A stretch of DNA of 64,000 nt from Leeuwenhoekiella aestuarii (GCF_004104055.1 NZ_QOVJ01000003.1:558001-622000); one strand, 5' to 3'; counted from the first letter of the stretch, positions 36,766 to 46,638 are shown. Made by a program: numbers and translations. Notes: generated from the letters alone by a model not told the origin.

Positions 36766-39030
36766 ATGGCATTTGATATTGATATGATCAAATCGGTTTA
36801 CAGTAAAGTTGCAGAGCGTGTAGACGCTGCTCGCGAAATTACAGGTAAGCCCTTAACACTGGCAGAAAAAATATTATACTCTCACCTTTGGGATGGTAAA
36901 ACCGATAGAGCATTTGTACGTGGTAAAGACTATGTAGATTTTGCTCCAGATCGTATCGCTTGTCAGGATGCTACAGCTCAGATGGCGTTATTGCAATTTA
37001 TGCAAGCAGGTAAAAAAAATGTTGCTGTGCCTACTACAGTACATTGTGATCACCTGATTCAGGCAAAGCAGGGCGCTAAAAAAGATTTAAAAAGAGCAAA
37101 TGAAACCAGTAATGAGGTTTTTGATTTCCTAGAATCTGTTTCTAACAAATACGGTATTGGTTTCTGGAAACCGGGTGCAGGTATTATTCACCAAGTGGTT
37201 TTAGAAAACTATGCATTTCCGGGAGGAATGATGATAGGTACAGATAGCCATACGGTAAATGCTGGTGGTCTTGGTATGGTTGCTATAGGTGTAGGTGGTG
37301 CTGATGCAGTAGATGTGATGGCAGGTATGCCTTGGGAGCTTAAATTTCCTAAGCTGATCGGTGTTAAGTTAACCGGAGAGTTAAGTGGATGGACTGCTTC
37401 TAAAGATGTTATTCTTAAGGTGGCTGGTATTCTTACTGTAAAAGGTGGTACGGGTGCTATTGTAGAATATTTTGGTCCTGGTGCAAAAAATCTTTCTGCG
37501 ACAGGAAAAGGTACTATTTGCAATATGGGAGCTGAGATAGGTGCTACCACTTCTACATTTGGTTATGACGAGTCTATGGAACGTTTCTTACGTGCTACAG
37601 ACCGAGCTGATGTTGCAGATGCTGCAAATGAAATTAAAGAGTATTTAACAGGGGATGATGAAGTATATGCTAATCCTGAGCAATACTTTGATGAGGTTAT
37701 TGAAATTAATCTTTCAGAACTACGTCCACACCTTAATGGTCCTTTTACTCCAGATCTTGCTACTCCGGTAGGTGAGTTAGGAAAAAAAGCTGCTGAAAAT
37801 GATTGGCCAATTAAAGTAGATTGGGGTCTTATAGGTTCTTGTACAAACTCTTCTTATGAAGATTTGTCTAGAGCGGCTTCAATTGCACAGCAGGCTATAG
37901 ATAAAAAATTAAAACCTAAGAGTGATTTTGGTATCAATCCGGGCTCTGAGCAGATTAGATATACAGCTGAGCGAGATGGTTTATTAGAAGTTTTTGAAAA
38001 CTTAGGTGCTACTATATTTACAAATGCTTGTGGTCCTTGTATTGGTCAGTGGGATCGTAGTGATCGCAAAGGTGAAGAGAAAAATACAATTGTTCATTCC
38101 TTTAACCGCAACTTCTCAAAACGTGCGGATGGTAACCCTAATACGCATGCTTTTGTAGGATCTCCAGAAATGGTTGCAGCAATCGCAATTTCAGGTCGTT
38201 TGGATTTTGATCCCATGACAGACACCTTATTGAACGAGGATGGAGAACAGGTTAAATTAGATGTTCCTGTAGGTCTTGAACTTCCGCCAAAAGGCTTTGC
38301 TGTTGATGAGAATGGGTATCTTTCACCTACTGAAGATGGTAGTTCTGTAGAGGTTAAAGTTGCAGAAGATAGTGAGCGTTTAGAGTTATTAGAGCCTTTT
38401 ACACCAATTCAGGATTCAGAATTGAAAGAGGTTAAGTTGCTTATTAAAGCTTTTGGTAAGTGTACTACAGATCACATTTCAATGGCTGGCCCTTGGTTAC
38501 GATACAGAGGGCACTTAGATAATATTTCTAACAACTGTCTTATTGGTGCTGTAAATGCTTATAATAAGAAAACGAATTTCGTAAAAAATCAGTTGACAGG
38601 AGAATATGGAGGTGTACCAGATACACAGCGTGAATACAAGGCTAAGGGAATCAAAACTATTGTTGTGGGAGACCACAATTATGGTGAAGGTTCTTCTCGT
38701 GAGCATGCAGCTATGGAACCTCGTTTCTTAGGTGTTGCAGCAGTTTTAGTTAAGTCTTTTGCTCGTATCCACGAAACAAACCTTAAAAAGCAAGGAATGT
38801 TAGGATTGACTTTTGCTAACGAAAATGATTATGATTTGATTCAGGAGGATGATACATTCAGCTTTGTTGACATCGAAGAGTTTGCTCCAGATAAGCCTTT
38901 AACTATTGAAGTTGCTCACGCAGACGGAAGCAAAGACACAATTAAGGCAAATCATACTTATAACGATGCGCAAATCGCGTGGTATAGAGAAGGTTCTGCT
39001 TTAAACTTGATCAAAAAGCAAAACGCTTAA
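36766..39030 (+). CDS. acn: Aconitate hydratase
   Basis: A 754-residue TCA-cycle enzyme of the mitochondrial-like type (shorter than the 890-residue AcnA). The 4Fe-4S ligands are Cys359 in [12 protein letters not shown] and Cys422 and Cys425 in [10 protein letters not shown]. The substrate loops [18 protein letters not shown] and [10 protein letters not shown] are intact. It is preceded by a 247-bp intergenic region with no clear promoter beyond weak -7-like boxes, and its stop codon sits in a perfect palindrome (39017-39040) followed by a terminator (39055-39086). Confidence 0.97.
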   Translation: MAFDIDMIKSVYSKVAERVDAAREITGKPLTLAEKILYSHLWDGKTDRAFVRGKDYVDFAPDRIACQDATAQMALLQFMQAGKKNVAVPTTVHCDHLIQAKQGAKKDLKRANETSNEVFDFLESVSNKYGIGFWKPGAGIIHQVVLENYAFPGGMMIGTDSHTVNAGGLGMVAIGVGGADAVDVMAGMPWELKFPKLIGVKLTGELSGWTASKDVILKVAGILTVKGGTGAIVEYFGPGAKNLSATGKGTICNMGAEIGATTSTFGYDESMERFLRATDRADVADAANEIKEYLTGDDEVYANPEQYFDEVIEINLSELRPHLNGPFTPDLATPVGELGKKAAENDWPIKVDWGLIGSCTNSSYEDLSRAASIAQQAIDKKLKPKSDFGINPGSEQIRYTAERDGLLEVFENLGATIFTNACGPCIGQWDRSDRKGEEKNTIVHSFNRNFSKRADGNPNTHAFVGSPEMVAAIAISGRLDFDPMTDTLLNEDGEQVKLDVPVGLELPPKGFAVDENGYLSPTEDGSSVEVKVAEDSERLELLEPFTPIQDSELKEVKLLIKAFGKCTTDHISMAGPWLRYRGHLDNISNNCLIGAVNAYNKKTNFVKNQLTGEYGGVPDTQREYKAKGIKTIVVGDHNYGEGSSREHAAMEPRFLGVAAVLVKSFARIHETNLKKQGMLGLTFANENDYDLIQEDDTFSFVDIEEFAPDKPLTIEVAHADGSKDTIKANHTYNDAQIAWYREGSALNLIKKQNA

Positions 39031-39040
39031 GCGTTTTGCT
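39017..39040. repeat. 24-bp perfect palindrome across the aconitase stop codon
   Basis: AGCAAAACGCTT followed directly by its reverse complement AAGCGTTTTGCT. As RNA it forms a 10-bp stem with a UUAA loop, and the UAA stop codon 39028-39030 lies in the loop. It has no U-tract of its own. Confidence 0.8.
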
Positions 39041-39054
39041 AAATATTTATTAAA

Positions 39055-39086
39055 ACCAAACCGCTTTAGGGCGGTTTGGTTTTTTT
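39055..39086 (+). terminator. Terminator of the aconitase gene
   Basis: Stem ACCAAACCGC / GCGGTTTGGT, loop TTTAGG, followed by TTTTTT. Confidence 0.92.
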
Positions 39087-39144
39087 ATTGAAATTTTTGT
39101 ACGCTATTTGCGTTTACAATTTGAAACAACTTAAAATACTATTT

Positions 39145-40026
39145 ATGAAAAAACTTAATCTATTAATGATATTATTTGCTGCTATCTTTTTTGCTTCTTG
39201 TTCAGGAGATGATTCGGTAGATCGATCTGATGTAACTGTTGATATTTCAGGATTAGAACGACTAGATTCAGGAGCAGAATATCAGGCTTGGTTAGTTACA
39301 AATACAAATCTTGTGTCTCTGGGTAGATTTACAGATGTAAATTTTCCGAAGACTTTTCAGGCATTAACGGGACAGGTTAATGATGCTGAAGGTTTTGTAC
39401 TGAGTATTGAGCCAGGCAATGATCCAAGTTCAGAAATTAGTCAGTCTATTATACTTAGTGGCGATTTTGTTGGTAATGCCGCTACTGTTGATGTTACCGA
39501 TACCTTTGGTTCTTATACAACAGCTTCTGGGCAATTTGTATTACAAACGCCAACAGACGATGTAGCTACAAATGAGAATAGTGGACTTTACTGGTATGTG
39601 CCTTCAACAGGGCAGCCTGGTCTTAAATTGCCAACACTTCCTTCTGGTTGGAAATATGAAGGATGGGTTACATTACAGGGAGCAAGTGGTGATGTTAATG
39701 TTTCAACGGGGAAGTTTACTAATGTAAATAATGCTGATGAATTTGCTACATTCAGTTCAAGCATAAATGATGGTCCTGACTTTCCAGGAGAAGATTTTGT
39801 AAATATTAGCTTACTTTCTCAATTGTATGGGATAACTACAGCGCCAAATCTCCTAGGAAGAAGAGCTTTTATTACTATTGAACCAAGTCCTGATAATGAT
39901 GAAACAAAGCCTTTTGTTTTAAGACCATTAACCGGTACAATTACAGAAGAAGCCGGTTCTGCAGTTACAAATAAAATGCAAATAAATACTGCATCATTTC
40001 CTGTAGGTCGCGTAACTAAAGACTAA
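39145..40026 (+). CDS. Lipoprotein with duplicated beta domains, unknown function
   Basis: A 293-residue lipoprotein; I use ATG 39145, which yields MKKLNLLMILFAAIFFASC with the lipobox Cys at residue 19. An upstream GTG/ATG extension to 39076 would bury the leader and overlap the aconitase terminator. The mature part has two similar beta-rich halves: SGLERLDSGAEYQAWLV and SGWKYEGWVTLQGASGD, with the shared FVLSIEPGNDPS / FITIEPSPDNDETKPF phrases. That is typical of anti-sigma-factor-like or adhesin domains, but no known function can be given. A terminator follows. Confidence 0.8.
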   Translation: MKKLNLLMILFAAIFFASCSGDDSVDRSDVTVDISGLERLDSGAEYQAWLVTNTNLVSLGRFTDVNFPKTFQALTGQVNDAEGFVLSIEPGNDPSSEISQSIILSGDFVGNAATVDVTDTFGSYTTASGQFVLQTPTDDVATNENSGLYWYVPSTGQPGLKLPTLPSGWKYEGWVTLQGASGDVNVSTGKFTNVNNADEFATFSSSINDGPDFPGEDFVNISLLSQLYGITTAPNLLGRRAFITIEPSPDNDETKPFVLRPLTGTITEEAGSAVTNKMQINTASFPVGRVTKD

Positions 40027-40044
40027 TTAAAATTTAATTTAAAT

Positions 40045-40079
40045 AAAAAATCCGGTCTATTTCAGACCGGATTTTTTTT
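40045..40079. terminator. Bidirectional terminator between the lipoprotein gene and the XRE/S24 gene
   Basis: Stem AAAAAATCCGGTCT / AGACCGGATTTTTT, loop ATTTC, with T-runs on both strands. Confidence 0.9.
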
Positions 40080-40095
40080 GAAGAAAACTGAGGTT

Positions 40096-40830
40096 TTAAA
40101 CCAGTTTATTTATTTTCTCTATGAGTTTACTCATATCGCTTTGTAACTTATCAACTTGGCTCTCTAAATGCTGTACACGCTTATTAGCATCCATGTCTAC
40201 AACATTGAGCGAACTTGTGATTTTACCTCTTACAATAAGGATTTCTAGAATATTTTCTAGGTCATAGCTTATACTCTCATACTTACTGTTATCGCTTATT
40301 AAAATAATAGCATTGTTAGAAAGGTCTTTTTTAATACGCTTAGTTAATACAGATTTTGTAGTAACTATAACTGCCACAGAGCCATCTAATATTTCAGAGA
40401 GGTCTTCTGTATGCTGTGTGATCAATATATCACCGTGCATTAGTGTAGGCATCATGCTATCCCCTTCAACTTCAAAAAGTTTTTGACCTTGAGCGGGTTC
40501 ATAACCCGGAAGTTTAAACATGTCTAAAGTAGACATCCACTGTTCATTGTCGCGATTTTCGATAAAACCAGCTCTCGCTTCAACGTTGATAAGTGGTACA
40601 AATCCATTTGTAGAGCTCATCATTATAGAATTATGAGAGCCTTTTAAAATGCGATCTGTAGGAACACTATAAAGTCTGCTTAGTGTAAGTAAATGTTCTG
40701 TAGTGATAGAGTTTTGCCCATTTTCAATTAAGGAATAGGCACCTTGAGTAATACCGAGCTCTTCGGCAACTTTTTTTTGAGACAAAGAAGTCTTTTCTCT
40801 GAGCGCTTTAAGTTGTTTTGATATAGACAT
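40096..40830 (-). CDS. XRE-type regulator with LexA-like S24 peptidase domain
   Basis: A 244-residue protein. Residues 7-62 form a helix-turn-helix (SLSQKKVAEELGITQGAYSLIENGQ). The C-terminal half is a LexA/CI-type auto-peptidase: cleavage site Ala87-Gly88 in EARAGF, Ser125 in EGDSMMPT and Lys164 in LTKRIKKD are all present, so damage-linked self-cleavage is plausible. The last 30 residues form a coiled coil (HLESQVDKLQSDMSKLIEKIN). A -7 box and an inverted repeat (40851-40874) just upstream suggest autorepression. It is encoded alone, without phage genes, so a housekeeping stress regulator is more likely than a prophage repressor. Confidence 0.9.
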   Translation of the reverse strand: MSISKQLKALREKTSLSQKKVAEELGITQGAYSLIENGQNSITTEHLLTLSRLYSVPTDRILKGSHNSIMMSSTNGFVPLINVEARAGFIENRDNEQWMSTLDMFKLPGYEPAQGQKLFEVEGDSMMPTLMHGDILITQHTEDLSEILDGSVAVIVTTKSVLTKRIKKDLSNNAIILISDNSKYESISYDLENILEILIVRGKITSSLNVVDMDANKRVQHLESQVDKLQSDMSKLIEKINKLV

Positions 40831-41229
40831 TTTTATAGATTAGGTTTAGGGAACATCTAATTTGTTCAAATATAAAAATTAAACTCAGATATATTGTTGA
40901 TAATTATATTTTTAATTAATTATTAGCTTATTAAGAAATTTAGAGTACATAACTATCAAATTCTTAGCTATATTATTAAAAGTATAAATGATTGATAGCA
41001 TGCAGTTTATATTTTGTGTAGGATGATACTCTTTAAAATATCGAGATAGAAGTATTTAGTCGGTTTTAGGATGTAAAACGTCTAATCTACTTTAAAGTAA
41101 TTCTAATTTATTTTAATAAGCTGAAGTAGTAGAGATGATTTTTTTGCTTCCTCATAAATTGTTTATTAAATGTCAAAATAAGAATGATTTTTGACTTACT
41201 GAAAATAGATAGAAATACTATTTTTACCT
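40831..41229. other. 399-bp AT-rich intergenic stretch between the XRE/S24 gene and guaA
   Basis: Holds the divergent promoter region. Apart from the -7 box and operator-like repeat near 40851-40874, and a TATTTTTA box close to the guaA start, I see no gene or stable hairpin. The sequence is poly-A/T rich. Confidence 0.5.
40851..40874 (-). promoter_or_regulatory. Promoter and candidate operator of the XRE/S24 gene
   Basis: Minus-strand TATATTTG (40867-40874) is a perfect -7 box. Directly downstream, overlapping by one base, is the inverted repeat GAACA-N7-TGTTC (40851-40867), in position to block the start of transcription. It resembles the GAAC...GTTC symmetry of LexA-type operators. The predicted role in autorepression is inference. 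Confidence 0.5.
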
Positions 41230-42762
41230 ATGCAAAATAACGTACTCATTCTAGATTTCGGTTCGCAGTATACCCAGTTAATTGCAAGACGCATACGGGA
41301 ACTCAATATTTTCTGCGAAATAAAACCATTTAATAATTTACCTGAAGATTTAAACAGTTATAAAGCTGTAATTCTTTCGGGATCTCCATCATCAGTTCGT
41401 GCTGAAAATGCACCGCACCCAGATCTTTCTAAGATACGAGGTGTAAAGCCCTTGCTGGGTGTTTGTTATGGGGCACAATATCTGGCTCATTTCCATGGAG
41501 GTGAAGTTGGCCAGTCTAATACCCGTGAGTATGGCCGGGCAAATCTTTCGATGATAAAGGAGGATGAACCGTTTTTTGAAGGTGTAGAGGTAGGTAGCCA
41601 GGTGTGGATGAGTCACAGTGATACGATAAAGGCTCTGCCGGAAGGCTCTGTGAAATTAGCCAGTACGCACGATGTAGAAAATGCAGCATACCGTATAGGT
41701 GGTGAAGAGACGTATGCAATTCAGTTTCATCCTGAGGTGTATCATTCTACAGATGGAAAAAAAATATTAGAGAATTTCTTAATCAATATCGCAAAAGTTG
41801 AACAAAGTTGGACTCCAGATACTTTTGTAGACACTACAGTTGCAGACTTAAAAAAGAAAATAGGTGCAGACAAAGTAATTCTTGGTCTTTCTGGAGGTGT
41901 TGACAGCTCTGTAGCGGCAATGTTACTGCATAAAGCTATAGGAAAAAATCTACACTGTATTTTTGTAAATAACGGTTTGCTTCGTAAAAATGAGTTTCAC
42001 GATGTGTTGAAACAATATGAGGGAATGGGCCTAAATGTGAAAGGAGTTGATGCTTCAGATCGTTTTCTAGATGCTCTTGCCGGTAAAAGTGACCCCGAAG
42101 AAAAAAGAAAAACCATAGGCCGTGTTTTTATCGAAGTTTTTGATGACGAAGCGCATATGGTAGAAGATGCTAAATGGTTAGCGCAAGGAACAATTTATCC
42201 TGATGTTATAGAATCTGTTTCTGCAACAGGTGGTCCTTCAGCAACTATAAAATCACATCATAACGTAGGTGGTTTACCAGATTTTATGAAGCTTAAAGTG
42301 GTAGAGCCTCTTCGTATGCTTTTTAAAGATGAAGTAAGGCGCGTGGGTGCCAGTATGGATATGAGTCCAACTTTATTGGGTAGGCATCCATTCCCTGGGC
42401 CTGGGCTTGCGATTAGAATTTTAGGAGATATCACTCCAGAAAAAGTGCGTATTCTTCAAGAAGTTGATGCGATCTTTATTAACGGTTTGCGTGAATGGGG
42501 TCTTTATGATCAGGTTTGGCAAGCTGGCGCTATGTTATTACCAGTTGATTCAGTTGGTGTGATGGGCGATGAGCGAACTTATGAGAAATGTGTTGCACTT
42601 AGAGCCGTAGAAAGTACAGATGGTATGACCGCAGATTGGGTGAACCTTCCTTATAATTTTCTACAAAAGACCTCAAATGATATAATAAATAAGGTTAAAG
42701 GCGTTAATAGAGTAGTCTATGACATCAGTTCAAAACCACCAGCAACTATTGAGTGGGAATAA
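41230..42762 (+). CDS. guaA: GMP synthase (glutamine-hydrolysing)
   Basis: A 510-residue enzyme converting XMP to GMP. The amidotransferase half has Cys79 in [13 protein letters not shown] and the catalytic His-Glu in [11 protein letters not shown]. The synthetase half has the PP-loop [21 protein letters not shown] and the C-terminal dimer region [21 protein letters not shown], ending KPPATIEWE as expected. With guaB at 30150 it completes GMP synthesis. It is preceded by the 399-bp AT-rich region; the promoter is not clear. Confidence 0.98.
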   Translation: MQNNVLILDFGSQYTQLIARRIRELNIFCEIKPFNNLPEDLNSYKAVILSGSPSSVRAENAPHPDLSKIRGVKPLLGVCYGAQYLAHFHGGEVGQSNTREYGRANLSMIKEDEPFFEGVEVGSQVWMSHSDTIKALPEGSVKLASTHDVENAAYRIGGEETYAIQFHPEVYHSTDGKKILENFLINIAKVEQSWTPDTFVDTTVADLKKKIGADKVILGLSGGVDSSVAAMLLHKAIGKNLHCIFVNNGLLRKNEFHDVLKQYEGMGLNVKGVDASDRFLDALAGKSDPEEKRKTIGRVFIEVFDDEAHMVEDAKWLAQGTIYPDVIESVSATGGPSATIKSHHNVGGLPDFMKLKVVEPLRMLFKDEVRRVGASMDMSPTLLGRHPFPGPGLAIRILGDITPEKVRILQEVDAIFINGLREWGLYDQVWQAGAMLLPVDSVGVMGDERTYEKCVALRAVESTDGMTADWVNLPYNFLQKTSNDIINKVKGVNRVVYDISSKPPATIEWE

Positions 42763-42793
42763 ACTGAATTTTTAATTTTATAAAATCATTTTC

Positions 42794-42829
42794 AAACCAA
42801 TACCTCATAGTTTTATGAGGTATTGGTTT
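42794..42829 (+). terminator. Hairpin between guaA and the LysM gene
   Basis: Perfect 16-bp stem AAACCAATACCTCATA / TATGAGGTATTGGTTT with loop GTTT. There is only a short T-run on the plus strand, so termination may be partial and the LysM gene could receive read-through. Confidence 0.65.
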
Positions 42830-42843
42830 AAAAAATAACCACA

Positions 42844-44823
42844 ATGAAAAACATCACCATTTTATTCGTTTTTATATTTGTTGTATTCAGTTGTTCAAGT
42901 ATAGGTCAACAAAAATATGCAAGTCATCAGGTGCGCGATGGCGAGACTGTTTCCAGTATTGCTAATAAGTATAATGTTACTGTTTATGAGATTTATCGCT
43001 TAAACCCTGAAGCTAAGGGAAATCTATATCCGGGATTGGTGCTTATCCTTCCGGGAGGTAAATCTGTTCCTGGTGGTTCAGAAATAAGTGCTGATGGCAA
43101 ATTTATATTGCATACAGTAGCAAAAGGGGAGACTTTGTATAGTCTTTCAAAAAAATATGATATTTCAGAATCTGAGATAAAACGCTACAATAAGCATTTG
43201 TATAGTGCCGAATTGAGAAATGGTGAGATTGTAAAACTTCCTAATACAGAAACAGTAGTTATTGATGAGACGGCTAAACCTGCTATTACTAATAGAAAAC
43301 ATATTGTTAAGCCTAAAGAAACTAAATATGGTTTAGCTTCAATGTATGGAATTACCATAGAAGAGCTTGAGATGATGAATCCCGGTATTGAAGACGGTTT
43401 GCAGATAGGTGATATTATCAATGTGCCAGATAAATCTTATGCAAAAGATGCGGTTTTAGAAGATAGTAGATTTGGATTTTATGAGGTAAAGCCAAAAGAG
43501 AACTTGTTTAGACTAACCCAAAGATGGGATATGACAGAAGCAGAATTGATGACGCTTAATCCCGCTCTTGAAGATGGTCTTAAAAGTGGAATGATTCTTA
43601 AATTACCCAAATCTAAATTGGGTGCTGAAACAGCTGTAACTGTCAACGGTGGTGCAATAAAGCTTGCTGATAATTTGACAAACAAGTCAACCAAGAATAT
43701 TGCGTTGATGCTTCCTTTTAATCTAGGTAGAACAGAAATTGATACGGCAGATGTGCGTAAATCTGTAATTAAAAAAGATCGGGTAATGAATATCGCCTTA
43801 GACTTTTACAGCGGTGCTCTTATGGCGATAGATTCTGCTAAAGCGTTAGGTATTTCTTCAAATCTTTATGTCTACGATACGCAATATGCACGAGGCGACG
43901 GTAAAGCGGGAAATGATCGTAAGATTGAAAATCTAATCAACAGCAATGACTTTTCAAAAATGAATGCTGTTGTAGGTCCGCTTCTTACTTCAAACGTAGA
44001 AAAGGCAAGTCAGCTTCTTAAAGGTCGTTCTGTTCCAGTTGTGTCTCCTATTGTTCCTAATGTAGCGATGAGTTCTAATATGTTTCAGTCCAGACCAGAT
44101 GATGAGATTTTAAAACAAGAAATGCTTCGGTACATAAAATTACAGGGTAAAGGCAAGAATATTGTTGTTATCGCTGATTCAAAAAACCAGAGTATTAAGA
44201 ATAAGATTTTAGCCATGTATCCTGATGCTAAGGTTGTATTTCCTAAATCATCAGATAATGGTTCGTATTTGAGAGCTAGTGATCTTACGGCAAAATTATC
44301 TCAAACTATAGATAATTGGGTTATTCTTGAGACTAACGATATTGCTTTAATTAGTAATGTAACAACGAGTTTATCAACACAAATATCAGAGAATAGAAAG
44401 ATCACCTTGATGACTACCAATAAGGGTTCAGCTTATGAAAGTGATGATGTTTCTAACATTACGTTGATGAAGCTGAACTTTCACTTTCCTTCTGTAGACA
44501 GGGCTTACGGTGCTGGTCAAAAGTCGTTTATTGATGCTTACGAAAGAAAATACGGTTATGTTCCTAGCAGTTATGCAGTAAGAGGTTATGACATAACATT
44601 TGATACTTTATTGCGATTAGCCGCATCAGAAAGTTTATATGATGCAGCAGATGCAGGATATAGTACTGAGTATGTTGAGAATAAATTCAATTATATTCAG
44701 GATCCGGTATCAGCAGGGTATTTTAATACAGCTGCATATATTTTAAAATATGGTCAGGATCTGGAAGAAATAGTAGTTGAAATTCCTACTAAATCTTCAT
44801 CATCTTTATTTTTAAAAGATTAA
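42844..44823 (+). CDS. LysM domains fused to a periplasmic-binding-type domain
   Basis: A 659-residue lipoprotein: the leader ends VVFSC at Cys17. Four LysM modules fill about residues 26-256 (for example HQVRDGETVSSIANKYNVTV, HTVAKGETLYSLSKKYDISE, HIVKPKETKYGLASMYGIT and YEVKPKENLFRLTQRWDMT). A type I periplasmic-binding fold follows (residues 280-640) with INSNDFSKMNAVVGPLLTSNVEKA and YGYVPSSYAVRGYD. LysM should bind peptidoglycan; the C-terminal domain is like the sensor domains of ABC-type proteins but has no evident transporter partner here. The OsmC gene follows after 3 bp. Confidence 0.88.
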   Translation: MKNITILFVFIFVVFSCSSIGQQKYASHQVRDGETVSSIANKYNVTVYEIYRLNPEAKGNLYPGLVLILPGGKSVPGGSEISADGKFILHTVAKGETLYSLSKKYDISESEIKRYNKHLYSAELRNGEIVKLPNTETVVIDETAKPAITNRKHIVKPKETKYGLASMYGITIEELEMMNPGIEDGLQIGDIINVPDKSYAKDAVLEDSRFGFYEVKPKENLFRLTQRWDMTEAELMTLNPALEDGLKSGMILKLPKSKLGAETAVTVNGGAIKLADNLTNKSTKNIALMLPFNLGRTEIDTADVRKSVIKKDRVMNIALDFYSGALMAIDSAKALGISSNLYVYDTQYARGDGKAGNDRKIENLINSNDFSKMNAVVGPLLTSNVEKASQLLKGRSVPVVSPIVPNVAMSSNMFQSRPDDEILKQEMLRYIKLQGKGKNIVVIADSKNQSIKNKILAMYPDAKVVFPKSSDNGSYLRASDLTAKLSQTIDNWVILETNDIALISNVTTSLSTQISENRKITLMTTNKGSAYESDDVSNITLMKLNFHFPSVDRAYGAGQKSFIDAYERKYGYVPSSYAVRGYDITFDTLLRLAASESLYDAADAGYSTEYVENKFNYIQDPVSAGYFNTAAYILKYGQDLEEIVVEIPTKSSSSLFLKD

Positions 44824-44826
44824 AAT

Positions 44827-45231
44827 ATGACTAGTAAAGTTGTTTATTTAGGTGATCTAAGAACAGAATGCGAGCATCTTAAATCTGGTGATAAATTTAT
44901 TACGGATGCTCCAATTGATAATAATGGTAAGGGAGAAGCTTTTTCTCCTACAGATACAGTTGCTACTGCATTAGCGAGTTGTATGCTTACAGTAATGGGT
45001 ATAAAAGCAGCGCAGTTAAACGGAGTAGAGCTTAAAGGTTCATCTGCATCTGTGACTAAAATAATGAATGCAGAACCCCGCAGAATCGCTCGTATAGAAA
45101 TTGAATTAAACTTGCAAGGAGTTCATAATGATAAAGATCGAAAGATTCTTGAAAACACAGCTAAAACGTGTCCTGTTTTAAATAGTCTGCATCCTGATAT
45201 GGAAAAAGCGGTAAGCTTTAACTGGAAGTAA
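44827..45231 (+). CDS. OsmC-family protein
   Basis: A 134-residue protein. The two redox cysteines of the family are present in ALASCMLTVMGIKA and AKTCPVLNSLHPD, with the N-terminal strands TDAPIDNNGKGEAFSPTD. OsmC proteins reduce organic hydroperoxides. It starts 3 bp after the LysM gene on the same strand and is followed by a shared terminator with rplT; it may be co-transcribed with the LysM gene. Confidence 0.92.
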   Translation: MTSKVVYLGDLRTECEHLKSGDKFITDAPIDNNGKGEAFSPTDTVATALASCMLTVMGIKAAQLNGVELKGSSASVTKIMNAEPRRIARIEIELNLQGVHNDKDRKILENTAKTCPVLNSLHPDMEKAVSFNWK

Positions 45232-45240
45232 TTTAAAATG

Positions 45241-45270
45241 AAAAAGCCCGATCATTTGATCGGGCTTTTT
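45241..45270. terminator. Bidirectional terminator between the OsmC gene and rplT
   Basis: Stem AAAAAGCCCGATC / GATCGGGCTTTTT with loop ATTT; T-runs on both strands. Confidence 0.92.
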
Positions 45271-45310
45271 GTTTATAAGCGGAGTATTGTTAATTAATTA
45301 GGCGTTAGCC

Positions 45311-45655
45311 TTATTTTACTTTACTTACGATTGCTTCAAAAGCTTCTGGGTGATTCATTGCTAAATCTGCTAATACCTTACGGTTAAGTTCGATGTTTGC
45401 AGCTTTAACTTTACCCATAAACTGTGAATAAGACATTCCATGCATGCGAGCACCCGCATTAATACGAGTAATCCATAGTGCACGGAAATTTCTTTTCTTT
45501 TGACGACGGTCACGGTATGCATAAAGCATAGCCTTTTCAACCGCATTTTTTGCAACTGTGTAGACGTTTTTACGTCTTCCAAAGTAACCTTTGGCTTGCT
45601 TCATTACCTTTTTTCTACGGGCTCTTGAAGCAACTGAATTTACTGATCTTGGCAT
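45311..45655 (-). CDS. rplT: Ribosomal protein L20
   Basis: A 114-residue basic protein, essential for early 50S assembly. The signature [24 protein letters not shown] and the [19 protein letters not shown] stretch identify it. It is the last gene of the thrS-infC-rpmI-rplT operon. In E. coli L20 represses its own operon by binding RNA near rpmI; the hairpin upstream of rpmI (46026-46055) could be a related target, but this is inference. Confidence 0.99.
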   Translation of the reverse strand: MPRSVNSVASRARRKKVMKQAKGYFGRRKNVYTVAKNAVEKAMLYAYRDRRQKKRNFRALWITRINAGARMHGMSYSQFMGKVKAANIELNRKVLADLAMNHPEAFEAIVSKVK

Positions 45656-45764
45656 AATTTAATTGTTTTTGTAGCAGGCGGGTGACAAGCACCACTTTTA
45701 AAACTCTTATATTTTCGTTTTGCCCAACTCCAGGGTTTATAAAATAATTTAACCGGTTACGTAT

Positions 45765-45962
45765 TTATTTAAGACGTAACATGATTTTCACGTTGTTCTC
45801 GTCAGCTTTGTGTACCAAAGTATCGTGAGTTAACGCTAGCTTACGTTTCTTAGACTTTTTAGTCAAGATGTGACTCTTAAACGCGTGCTTTCTTTTGATT
45901 TTACCAGTACCTGTAAGCTTAAAACGCTTTTTAGCACTGCCTTTTGTTTTCATTTTAGGCAT
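45765..45962 (-). CDS. rpmI: Ribosomal protein L35
   Basis: A 65-residue basic protein with the family start [20 protein letters not shown] and the [19 protein letters not shown] core. It is encoded between infC and rplT as in nearly all bacteria. The gap to infC (118 bp) contains a stable hairpin, and the gap to rplT (109 bp) does not show a clear terminator. Confidence 0.98.
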   Translation of the reverse strand: MPKMKTKGSAKKRFKLTGTGKIKRKHAFKSHILTKKSKKRKLALTHDTLVHKADENNVKIMLRLK

Positions 45963-46025
45963 AATTCCTAGTTTATTTAATTATTCCGCTTATTATTGTT
46001 TGTCTTGATTTTTTACTATCAAAAC

Positions 46026-46055
46026 AATCCCGGCCTTTTAAAAAAGGTCGGGATT
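46026..46055 (-). promoter_or_regulatory. Strong hairpin between infC and rpmI
   Basis: Dyad of two 14-nt arms (AATCCCGGCCTTTT and AAAAGGTCGGGATT on the plus strand) with one mismatch and a 2-nt loop. On the minus-strand transcript it is followed by GTTTTGATAG, a weak U-tract. It could be a partial terminator or a ribosomal-protein control site. Confidence 0.55.
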
Positions 46056-46080
46056 TATAGTTTAAAAAGCTGTTAGGCTT

Positions 46081-46638
46081 TTATTTTGTTTTCTTAGGTG
46101 CAAGAAACATAATCATACGTTTCCCTTCTAATTTAGGCATTTGCTCAACTTTACCATATTCTTCAAGATCTTGTGCTAAGCGAAGTAGCAAAATCTGACC
46201 TTGATCTTTGTAAATAATTGAACGCCCTTTAAAGAAAACATAAGCTTTTAGCTTTGCTCCTTCTTCAAGAAACTTTAGAGCATGTTTCTTTTTAAACTCG
46301 TAGTCGTGATCATCTGTGTTAGGACCAAATCTAATTTCTTTAACGACAACTTTAGACGCTTTAGCTTTTATTGCTTTTTCACGCTTCTTTTGTTCGTAAA
46401 CAAATTTCTTATAATCCATCACCTTACAAACAGGTGGTTCTGCATTAGGAGAGATCTCTACTAAGTCTAGTTCTTGCTCTTGAGCGATGTCAAGTGCTTT
46501 GCTAGTAGGGTATATCCCCATTTCTACATTATCACCTACAAGGCGTACTTCACGAGCACGAATTTTTTGGTTGATATTGTGTTGGTCTGTCTTCTGGACT
46601 CTTGCCGGTCCTCTTGATCTTTTTCTACGTATTGCTAT
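46081..46638 (-). CDS. infC: Translation initiation factor IF-3 with an ATA start codon
   Basis: IF-3 prevents premature 50S joining. From ATG 46521 only 146 residues could be read, but the frame is open upstream and encodes the conserved N-terminus [20 protein letters not shown] followed by [16 protein letters not shown]. No ATG, GTG or TTG exists between that conserved segment and the in-frame TAA at 46651-46653; the start must be an ATA, at 46638 (MAIRRKR) or 46644 (MAIAIRRKR). I annotate 46638 (185 residues). A rare start codon is a known autoregulatory feature of infC (AUU in E. coli). The gene lies 16 bp after thrS. Confidence 0.9.
   Translation of the reverse strand: MAIRRKRSRGPARVQKTDQHNINQKIRAREVRLVGDNVEMGIYPTSKALDIAQEQELDLVEISPNAEPPVCKVMDYKKFVYEQKKREKAIKAKASKVVVKEIRFGPNTDDHDYEFKKKHALKFLEEGAKLKAYVFFKGRSIIYKDQGQILLLRLAQDLEEYGKVEQMPKLEGKRMIMFLAPKKTK

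Noticed and set aside
39076-39144. Longer N-terminus of the lipoprotein after aconitase
   Set aside because: It starts within the aconitase terminator, and ATG 39145 gives a standard lipobox.
45370-45582. Alternative frame within rplT
   Set aside because: L20 is certain in the other frame; this one is a shadow.
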